A stretch of DNA of 6,588 nucleotides from Clostridia bacterium (GTDB lineage: Bacteria > Bacillota > Clostridia > UBA1381 > UMGS1253). The notes under the pieces are model-generated. The model did not search any database and was not told the origin of the DNA. It was given only the letters and a program-made list of their open reading frames with translations. A program made the translations under genes and the position numbers. The stretch spans positions 1 to 6,588 of the forward strand of contig JAFQPV010000179.1 of assembly GCA_017411585.1 (NCBI GenBank), read 5' to 3'. Positions 1 through 4,719 of this stretch are shown here, piece by piece; position 1 is the stretch's first letter, and each line of letters begins with the position of its first letter.

Positions 1-32
1 GACGAGGAATTTTGTCGGAAAGAGGAACATAA
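1..32 (+). CDS. Possible 3' end of an upstream gene (partial)
   Basis: One frame beginning at base 3 stays open and ends in TAA at 30-32, giving a tail of nine residues (RGILSERGT). The stop sits directly on the left arm of a terminator hairpin, which is where a gene end is expected. The other two plus frames also stay open past this point, into or through the hairpin, so the frame choice rests only on this position. Nothing can be said about function. Confidence 0.25.
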   Translation, partial: RGILSERGT

Positions 33-69
33 AAATCAGCATCATACTTGCGTATAATGCTGATTTTTT
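31..69 (+). terminator. Rho-independent terminator of the upstream gene
   Basis: The arms AAAAATCAGCAT (31-42) and ATGCTGATTTTT (57-68) pair perfectly. After one C/A mismatch, ATAC (44-47) pairs with GTAT (52-55) around a TTGC loop. The right arm ends in six Ts. The left arm is A-rich, so the hairpin could also stop transcription from the other side. Confidence 0.75.
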
Positions 70-80
70 GTGAACTATTT

Positions 81-95
81 TCGGTAAATTACCGA
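81..95. repeat. Small inverted repeat upstream of the PII-like gene
   Basis: TCGGTAA (81-87) and TTACCGA (89-95) form a perfect 7-bp palindrome around one A. A second ACCGA followed by TTTTT lies at 101-109 and could pair with TCGGT (81-85) instead. This might be a protein binding site or a weak structure. It lies well upstream of the promoter proposed for the PII-like gene, so its role is unclear. Confidence 0.35.
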
Positions 96-154
96 CTAAA
101 ACCGATTTTTCCCTAAGTGAAGGCGCCTTTCTTTGCCGAATTTTTAAAATTGAA

Positions 155-172
155 AACAAATCGTGAACAAAT
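155..172 (+). repeat. Tandem AACAAAT direct repeat just upstream of a promoter
   Basis: AACAAAT occurs at 155-161 and 166-172. The starts are 11 bp apart (about one helical turn), and the second copy ends 11 bp before the proposed -35 at 184. The spacing and position suit a transcription factor binding on one face of the DNA. The motif is short and A-rich, so chance is a real alternative. Confidence 0.3.
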
Positions 173-183
173 TGCCGATGGGG

Positions 184-212
184 TTGTATTTGCAGGTCAA
201 AATATGTATACT
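184..212 (+). promoter_or_regulatory. Probable sigma-A promoter of the PII-like gene
   Basis: TTGTAT (184-189, 4 of 6 to TTGACA) and TATACT (207-212, 5 of 6 to TATAAT) are separated by 17 bp. Transcription would begin near 219, leaving a leader of about 28 nt with the ribosome binding site AAAGGAG just before the ATG at 247. This argues against the upstream in-frame GTG at 163, which would lie before the promoter. Confidence 0.6.
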
Positions 213-246
213 AAAATCAGACAGCCAGAGGAAAGGAGCAATATTA

Positions 247-576
247 ATGCAGCTTGCAGTTTTTGTACTTAGTAAAACAGAACTTTTAGATGACTTTTTG
301 CTTTCACTTTCTGAAGCGGGGATTCGCGGTGCAACCGTGCTTGACAGTAAGGGTATGGCACACGCTCTGCCGCAGGAAAGCTCTTTTGCAGCATCGCTTC
401 GGTTGATTTTAACGCCGGGGCATGAAACGGGAAAGACGATTTTCATGGTTGTACCGGATGAGAAAATCAATGTGATTTCCGGGGTGGCAAATCAAGTTTG
501 CGGTGATTTAAACGGTCCGGAGAGCGGCATTTTATTTGCACTTCCGGTTTCTTACACCGAGGGCATTAAGTTTTAA
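247..576 (+). CDS. PII-like (GlnB-fold) small signalling protein
   Basis: The product is a 109-residue soluble protein that aligns by eye along its whole length with nitrogen regulatory PII proteins (about 112 residues). Matching parts are the first strand and helix (MQLAVFVLSKTELLDDFLLSLSEAG), written here only as residues 1-25, then GIRGATVLDSKGM (25-37), the return strand KTIFMVVPDEKI (63-74) and the C-terminal strand FALPV (97-101). PII proteins are cytoplasmic trimers that sense ATP/ADP and often 2-oxoglutarate and bind transporters or enzymes. Two canonical elements look changed. The T-loop region (about 38-62) is short and has no Tyr for uridylylation. The loop that carries G-x-G-K in true PII proteins reads NGPESGIL (89-96) with no Lys. 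The ligand may therefore differ. The start at 247 is chosen because AAAGGAG lies 8 nt upstream. The gene stands alone between its own promoter and terminator. The fold call is fairly sure; the role is unknown. Confidence 0.8.
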   Translation: MQLAVFVLSKTELLDDFLLSLSEAGIRGATVLDSKGMAHALPQESSFAASLRLILTPGHETGKTIFMVVPDEKINVISGVANQVCGDLNGPESGILFALPVSYTEGIKF

Positions 577-598
577 ATAATTCAATTAAGAAGCATAC

Positions 599-642
599 AG
601 CCTCTTCCTTAAGAAGAACATCCTAAGGGGGAGGCTATTTTT
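599..642 (+). terminator. Rho-independent terminator after the PII-like gene
   Basis: A 13-bp stem pairs 599-611 with 624-636. The outer part is AGCCTC with GAGGCT and the inner part is CCTTA with TAAGG, joined by two T-G wobble pairs. A 12-nt loop follows, and the right arm is followed by ATTTTT. It lies 22 bp after the stop codon at 574-576 and isolates this gene from the next operon. Confidence 0.85.
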
Positions 643-664
643 ATGTGCTATGGTTATTTTTTTC

Positions 665-693
665 TTGACAAAGGAAAAAAGCCATGCTATACT
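665..693 (+). promoter_or_regulatory. Strong extended -10 promoter of the GntR-ABC operon
   Basis: A consensus -35, TTGACA (665-670), a 17-bp spacer and TATACT (688-693) preceded by TGC (685-687), an extended -10, make this the best promoter in the window. Transcription should start near 700, inside the inverted repeat described next. Confidence 0.85.
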
Positions 694-695
694 AA

Positions 696-718
696 CTGTA
701 CTAAGACAAATAGTACAG
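696..718. promoter_or_regulatory. Probable GntR operator (perfect inverted repeat at +1)
   Basis: CTGTACTA (696-703) and TAGTACAG (711-718) are perfect 8-bp inverted arms with a 7-bp spacer, a 15-bp centre-to-centre distance that suits a dimeric winged-helix repressor. The repeat begins two bases after the -10 and spans the expected transcription start, so bound protein would block the promoter. YtrA-type GntR regulators usually repress their own operon. That the protein encoded at 733 binds here is an inference from position. Confidence 0.75.
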
Positions 719-732
719 AGAGGAGGAAGAGA

Positions 733-1104
733 ATGTTTAAGCTCGACTACAATGACCACAGACCGGTATATGAGCAGATTAAAGAGAATTTTAAAACGTT
801 GATTGTGACCGGTGCAATGGCGGAAGGCGAGGCGATGCCGTCCGTGCGCGAGCTGGCGGCAATATTGGGCATCAATCCGAACACCATTCAGCGCGCATAT
901 AAAGAGCTGGAGCAGGAGGGCTTCATTCATTCTATGCGCGCCAAGGGCAGTTTTGTAGCGCCGCGCAAGAATACGATAAATGAACGCCGCAAGGAAGCGC
1001 TTCTTTTGCAGATGCAGACGATTTTGTCAGAGCTGTCGTTCGGCGGGGTGGAAAAACAGGAGCTGTATGCAGTGGTAGATGAATTCTATAAGGAGGGAAA
1101 ATAA
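733..1104 (+). CDS. GntR-family (YtrA subfamily) transcriptional repressor
   Basis: The protein is a 123-residue DNA-binding regulator. Residues 10-75 form the GntR winged helix: RPVYEQI (10-16) at the start, the helix-turn-helix PSVRELAAILGINPNTIQRAY (36-56, shown as PSVREL...NTIQRAY), and the wing GFIHSMRAKGSFV (63-75). Only about 48 residues follow, enough for a short helical dimerisation arm but not for the ligand domains of the FadR, HutC or MocR subfamilies, which points to the YtrA type. The start at 733 has AGGAGG (721-726) six bases upstream; the in-frame ATG at 643 lies before the promoter and inside the preceding terminator. It is the first gene of the operon and its stop codon touches the start of the ATPase gene. 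The most likely job is to repress this operon until a signal, perhaps envelope stress or an antibiotic, is present. The family is sure; the signal is unknown. Confidence 0.93.
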   Translation: MFKLDYNDHRPVYEQIKENFKTLIVTGAMAEGEAMPSVRELAAILGINPNTIQRAYKELEQEGFIHSMRAKGSFVAPRKNTINERRKEALLLQMQTILSELSFGGVEKQELYAVVDEFYKEGK

Positions 1105-2004
1105 GTGATTCGTGTTGAGAATTTGACGAAAACATTCGGTGATTTTACCGCGCTGGACGGGCTTTGTATGCGTGTGCCGCAGGGGTGTGTGTATGGGCTC
1201 GTGGGTCCGAATGGGGCAGGTAAAACAACCTTAATTAAACATATCGTCGGTGTGCTGCGCCAAAATGAAGGCAGCATTATCGTTGGCGGAGAAACGCTGT
1301 ATGAAAACATCAGCTGTAAGCAAAATGTGGTTTACATACCGGACGATGTTTTCTTTTATAAATCCTACAGCATCAAGGACATGAAAAAGCTGTACCAAAG
1401 CATTTATCCGCGTTTTAGCGTGGAGCGATATAACAAGCTCAAGGATGTGTTTGGTATTGACGAAAACAAGCGCGTGATGCGTTTGTCTAAGGGTATGCAA
1501 AAGCAGGTGGCGTTCTGGCTCGGCATTTGCACGATGCCGCAGCTGATGGTGCTCGATGAGCCGGTGGATGGATTAGACCCGGTGATGCGCCGCCGTGTGT
1601 GGAATCTGATTTTGCAGGATGTGGCAGAAAACAAAACGACGGTGCTCATTTCCTCGCACAATCTGCGCGAGCTGGAGAGCGTGTGCGACCACGTCGGCAT
1701 TTTGCATCAGGGCAAAATTGTGATTGAAAAAGAGCTGGATGATATTAAGAGCGATGTGCATAAGCTGCAGCTTGCCTTCAAGGGCAAATTCCCGGAAAAG
1801 CTGATGGAGGAATTAAACCCGATGCACACCAGTGCTTTCGGCAGCGTGCATATGGTGATTGCGCGCGGAAGCATCGATGCACTGACAGAGTGCATTAAAG
1901 CGTACAATCCGGTGATTATGGACATTCTGCCGCTGACGTTAGAGGAAGTGTTTATTTACGAGTTAGGAGGTATGGGTTATGCGTTCGAAGATATCCTTCT
2001 TTAA
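1105..2004 (+). CDS. ABC transporter ATP-binding subunit
   Basis: This is the 299-residue ATPase that powers the permease encoded next, at the cytoplasmic face. Visible motifs are Walker A GPNGAGKT (34-41), signature LSKGMQKQ (127-134), Walker B LMVLDEP (147-153), D-loop GLDP (156-159) and the switch His in SSH (183-185). The Q-loop position reads YIPDD (77-81), with Asp where most ATPases have Gln. From memory this is common in GntR-linked exporters of Clostridia, so it need not mean lost activity. About 100 residues follow the nucleotide-binding domain, typical of exporter ATPases of the CcmA/DrrA type. Translation starts at GTG 1105, directly after the TAA of the GntR gene, with AGGAGG at 1091-1096. 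The last 26 bp overlap the permease gene in another frame, and the permease ribosome binding site lies inside this gene, so the two are probably translated together. The substrate cannot be inferred. Confidence 0.94.
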   Translation: MIRVENLTKTFGDFTALDGLCMRVPQGCVYGLVGPNGAGKTTLIKHIVGVLRQNEGSIIVGGETLYENISCKQNVVYIPDDVFFYKSYSIKDMKKLYQSIYPRFSVERYNKLKDVFGIDENKRVMRLSKGMQKQVAFWLGICTMPQLMVLDEPVDGLDPVMRRRVWNLILQDVAENKTTVLISSHNLRELESVCDHVGILHQGKIVIEKELDDIKSDVHKLQLAFKGKFPEKLMEELNPMHTSAFGSVHMVIARGSIDALTECIKAYNPVIMDILPLTLEEVFIYELGGMGYAFEDILL

Positions 2005-3727
2005 TAAAGGCTTGTTTTTTTCGAATATAAAGCGTTTTTCCTGGGCGTGTATACTGGAAACGGTTGTGATGTTTTTCTTTTATCCGTTTAGCTTAATGAT
2101 GATGCATCCGGATGCAGCGTGGCTTGAAAATGTGACAGATATTCTGGAAAGACGTCAGGAGTATACGGCGTTTTGTAATTTGAGCATTTGCGTTTATGCA
2201 GTTGCACTTGCGGTGCTGTTGTTTCATTATCTGCATCAGCCGAAGATGACAACGGCATTGCACGGCTTGCCGGTATCGAGAACCGAGCTGTTTTTCAGTG
2301 CAGTTTTATCCGGAGCAGTGCTGCTTGCAGTCCCGATTGTACTGAATGTCTTATTGATTTTTATCACGAAGGCAACGATGGAGATCGGAGCTTGGGTTCT
2401 TGCATCCAGTGTGTTGCGCTGGGCGGCGTATGCGCTGTTGCTGTCCTTGGTGCTGTTTGCCTTTACTGCTTTTGTCGGTATGTTTGTTGGCAATCCGGCG
2501 GCGCACTTTATCTTTACATATATTTTGCACTTTTTGCCATTAGCTGTTTTTGCAGGTTTTATGGCGCTTTGTCAGATGTTTTTATACGGCTTTGATACCT
2601 CATTTGACATCCCGCAATGGATTTTGGAGCTGCCGATGATGACTGTGATGCACGATTTTACAAGACCATGCGGCTATTATATGCTGCTGTTTGCTATTCT
2701 CAGTGTTGTCTTTATTGTGCTTGCACTTGTTGCGTACAAAAAGCGACCGTTGGAGCAAGCGGGTGATGTAGTGGTGTTTTCGTGGGTAAAGCCGGTGTTT
2801 AAATACGGCGTGAGCGTTTGCTTTGCCGTTGCAGGCTTTTTATACATCGCAGGCATCAGCGGTATGGAAACGCAAGATAATCTGCTTGGTAACACCCTGC
2901 TTGCAGCGCTTTGGGGCGCAGTTGGGTTTATCATTGCGCAGATGCTTATTATGAAAAGCTGGCGCATCTTTGGTGCATACAGAGAGCTGATTGGTGCTTG
3001 TCTTGCGATTGCGCTTCTGTTTGTTTTGGTACAAAGCGATGTAACCGGATTTGAAAAGCGTACGGTTATAGAGGAGAAGGTAACATCGGTGACGATGAGC
3101 GGATTTTATGATTATGCACAGTCGGAAATTACGGTATCGGAGCCGGAGAGCATTGCGCTTGCAACAAAGCTGCACCAAGCCTTTATTGATAATCGGCGTG
3201 AGCTGGTGGAGGGCGATTATCCTATTTATATGCGCATGGAGTTTAAAATGGAGGATGGCTCTGTCTTTAGACGCGCGTATAATGCGCCGGCACAATCGAT
3301 TTTGCTCGAAATGTACAATCAGCCGGAGTTTAAGCGCGCGGGCTATCCGATGCTGTACGCAGATGTAGAACGCATTGAAAGCATTGGCATCTACACAAAT
3401 GATGAAAAGTATTATATTAACGACCGTCAGCGCGTTTTGGAAGCGATGCGCGCAGATATAGATGCAAGAAGGTTTGGTGAAGATTACTTCCGTAAAGAGG
3501 CACTGGTCGGGGCATCCATTGGTGAGAATTATGAAGTGGCGAAGGCAGAACCGTCGGCAAAGTACCATCTGGAATTTGAGATGACAGAGCCGGCATATGT
3601 GGAACGCAACAATGTATATGTTGCGGCTTATCGCAGCTATTATAACTTCGATATCCGCGAAGATGAAATGCCGCAAACCTTTGCACTGCTTGAAGAGCTT
3701 ATGCCAACACTTGTACCGGAGGAATAA
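1979..3727 (+). CDS. ABC-2 type permease with large extracytoplasmic C-terminal domain
   Basis: This is the 582-residue membrane partner of the ATPase. By eye about nine hydrophobic segments lie near residues 20-42, 67-83, 105-129, 138-168 (long), 177-203, 233-253, 277-293, 306-325 and 337-352. A hydrophilic domain of about 228 residues (355-582) follows, rich in acidic and aromatic residues. The motif LHGLPVSR (94-101) between the second and third segments is characteristic of permeases found in Clostridial GntR-ABC operons. If the N-terminus is cytoplasmic, an odd number of segments places the C-terminal domain outside, where it could bind a peptide or envelope ligand. The C-terminal part may belong to the DUF6449 group; a profile search would decide. 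The start at 1979 has AGGAGG (1965-1970) eight bases upstream, inside the ATPase gene. No second permease gene is present, so the protein probably works as a homodimer, in export or in sensing envelope stress. Confidence 0.85.
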   Translation: MRSKISFFNKGLFFSNIKRFSWACILETVVMFFFYPFSLMMMHPDAAWLENVTDILERRQEYTAFCNLSICVYAVALAVLLFHYLHQPKMTTALHGLPVSRTELFFSAVLSGAVLLAVPIVLNVLLIFITKATMEIGAWVLASSVLRWAAYALLLSLVLFAFTAFVGMFVGNPAAHFIFTYILHFLPLAVFAGFMALCQMFLYGFDTSFDIPQWILELPMMTVMHDFTRPCGYYMLLFAILSVVFIVLALVAYKKRPLEQAGDVVVFSWVKPVFKYGVSVCFAVAGFLYIAGISGMETQDNLLGNTLLAALWGAVGFIIAQMLIMKSWRIFGAYRELIGACLAIALLFVLVQSDVTGFEKRTVIEEKVTSVTMSGFYDYAQSEITVSEPESIALATKLHQAFIDNRRELVEGDYPIYMRMEFKMEDGSVFRRAYNAPAQSILLEMYNQPEFKRAGYPMLYADVERIESIGIYTNDEKYYINDRQRVLEAMRADIDARRFGEDYFRKEALVGASIGENYEVAKAEPSAKYHLEFEMTEPAYVERNNVYVAAYRSYYNFDIREDEMPQTFALLEELMPTLVPEE

Positions 3728-3748
3728 TCTGCTTTCCCCCATAGCAGA
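3728..3748 (+). other. Small hairpin directly after the permease stop codon
   Basis: TCTGCT (3728-3733) and AGCAGA (3743-3748) pair perfectly around a 9-nt C-rich loop. There is no T-tract, so it is not a terminator on its own. It sits just upstream of the real terminator and could stabilise the 3' end of the operon mRNA. Confidence 0.4.
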
Positions 3749-3760
3749 AGATTCAATAAT

Positions 3761-3799
3761 AAAGAAGCACTCTTGCCGTCAGGCTTGTGTGCTTCTTTT
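3761..3799 (+). terminator. Shared terminator between the convergent ABC operon and araC-type gene
   Basis: AAAGAAGCAC (3761-3770) pairs perfectly with GTGCTTCTTT (3789-3798). Inside, GCC (3775-3777) can pair with GGC (3782-3784) around GTCA. On the plus strand the stem ends in a T-run, so it terminates the permease operon. The right arm overlaps the last codons of the minus-strand regulator gene, whose stop is at 3779-3781. Read on the minus strand, the stem is followed by TTTATTATT, so it may serve both genes. Confidence 0.8.
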
Positions 3800-4609
3800 A
3801 AAATAGTGTGTTGGCGACATGCCGGTGATGCGCTTAAAGACCGTACTGAAATAGTTTTGGTCCGTAAAGCCGAGTGCAAGCGCAGTTGCTTTGCTGGTGC
3901 TGCCGCTTTTGAGCATCTCCGTTGCACGTGCGATTTTTAAGTGGTTGACATAGTGCATCACGCCGGAGCCGGTGTAGGTATGAAACAGCTTTTGCAGTCC
4001 GACCGGACTTATGCCGAAGGCATCGGCAATTTGGGCAACGCACTGTATAGCTGCGAGATTTTCGTTGATGTATGCGGCGATGGAGGAGTAGGTCTGCGCA
4101 GTAGCAGAGGTGCGATGGGTTTGCACATCCGTACTGTTTGTAAACAGGCGCAGTAAAAACAGACTCAGTGTATCAAAGCAGCGCTGTGCTTCCAGTTCGC
4201 GACCTTCGTTGAGCTTTAAACGATAGTTTACGCGATAAAACGCTTTTTCCGCCATACGCCAGGCATCCATTAAAAGCGTCTCTTCTGCCGAGGTAAAGGC
4301 AAAGATTTTGCGGTCAAGCTTGGGAAAGGCATCGGCAAGAAAGGAAAACACCATAATGGTCGGCGTTGTGCCCTCGGCGGCGCGTACACTGTGAAATTCC
4401 ATTGGTGTGTGGACAATTGCGCTGCCGGCAGAGAGCGTGTATACCTCTGTGCCCGCCGTGATGCTCACGCTGCCGTTTAATACACAGACCACCTCGTAAA
4501 AATTATGTGTTTCGCCTAAAAAAACGAAGTCTCTTCCACATTCTCGTATAAAATAGCTGAACATACTGTTGATTTTCAGCTGCGGCGTAATTTTGCAAAA
4601 ATCGGACAT
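3779..4609 (-). CDS. AraC-family transcriptional regulator with cupin sensor domain
   Basis: The product has 276 residues and the usual two-part layout. The N-terminal half holds a cupin-like ligand domain: HNFYEVVCVLNG (35-46) and the stretch SAGSAIVHTPMEFHSV (60-75) match the small beta-barrel used to sense sugars or related compounds. The C-terminal 102 residues (175-276) hold two helix-turn-helix units; the second contains GFTDQNYFSTVFKRITGMSP (247-266), a clear AraC signature. The start at 4609 is preferred because AGGGTG lies six bases upstream on the minus strand; the longer frame to 4705 would begin with a poorly conserved, AT-encoded extension that crosses the predicted promoter. The gene is divergent from the oxidoreductase gene, with 110 bp between them, which suggests that it controls that gene and perhaps itself. 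The ligand is unknown. It could be an activator or a dual regulator; the family is certain. Confidence 0.92.
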   Translation of the reverse strand: MSDFCKITPQLKINSMFSYFIRECGRDFVFLGETHNFYEVVCVLNGSVSITAGTEVYTLSAGSAIVHTPMEFHSVRAAEGTTPTIMVFSFLADAFPKLDRKIFAFTSAEETLLMDAWRMAEKAFYRVNYRLKLNEGRELEAQRCFDTLSLFLLRLFTNSTDVQTHRTSATAQTYSSIAAYINENLAAIQCVAQIADAFGISPVGLQKLFHTYTGSGVMHYVNHLKIARATEMLKSGSTSKATALALGFTDQNYFSTVFKRITGMSPTHYFKRSTQA

Positions 4610-4622
4610 TGAAATCACCCTG

Positions 4623-4652
4623 TATACAAATTTAAATATTTTATATAGAAAT
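4623..4652 (+). promoter_or_regulatory. Candidate AraC-type binding site (two direct repeats, 21-bp period)
   Basis: TATACAAAT (4623-4631) and TATAGAAAT (4644-4652) match in 8 of 9 bases, and their starts are 21 bp apart, two helical turns. AraC-family proteins typically bind such direct half-sites. The second copy ends 5 bp before the weak -35 of the oxidoreductase promoter, the position used for activation, and the pair lies in the leader of the regulator's own transcript. The region is very A+T-rich, so a chance match is possible. Confidence 0.45.
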
Positions 4653-4657
4653 ACCCA

Positions 4658-4686
4658 TATACATTCTTTTTTATATATTTTATACT
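4658..4686 (+). promoter_or_regulatory. Probable promoter of the Gfo/Idh gene
   Basis: TATACT (4681-4686) is a good -10, and TATACA (4658-4663) a weak -35, at 17 bp. Transcription would start near 4693, 27 nt before the ATG, leaving room for AAGGAGG at 4704-4710. The weak -35 fits a promoter that needs an activator. Confidence 0.55.
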
Positions 4687-4705
4687 GTGTGTGAAAAAAA
4701 GTCAA
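4677..4705 (-). promoter_or_regulatory. Probable promoter of the divergent araC-type gene
   Basis: On the minus strand TTGACT (plus-strand 4705-4700) and TAAAAT (4682-4677) are 17 bp apart, each 5 of 6 to consensus. The -10 overlaps the -10 of the opposite promoter by two bases. Transcription would begin near 4670, giving a leader of about 60 nt. Confidence 0.5.
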
Positions 4706-4719
4706 GGAGGCTTTATATT

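Noticed and set aside
81..109. Riboswitch or attenuator formed by TCGGT with either of two ACCGA copies
   Set aside because: The alternative stems are only five to seven bp and lie upstream of the predicted transcription start, so the transcript would not contain them.
120..129. AAGGCGCCTT palindrome as an operator
   Set aside because: It is a perfect 10-bp palindrome but short, and it is not placed near a recognisable promoter element.
163..246. Longer N-terminus for the PII-like protein from the in-frame GTG at 163
   Set aside because: It lies upstream of the proposed promoter, has no ribosome binding site, and the extra 28 residues do not resemble the PII start, whereas the ATG at 247 has AAAGGAG at the right distance.
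643..732. Longer start for the GntR gene at ATG 643
   Set aside because: It would put coding sequence across the -35, -10 and operator; the ATG at 733 has AGGAGG six bases upstream and matches the family start.
2840..3742. 300-residue open frame on the minus strand opposite the permease
   Set aside because: It is an antisense shadow of the permease gene, with Cys, His and Ile runs typical of reversed codons, no ribosome binding site and no recognisable domain.
4610..4705. 32-residue N-terminal extension of the first AraC protein
   Set aside because: It is encoded by very A+T-rich DNA holding the predicted promoters, and the ATG at 4609 has its own ribosome binding site.
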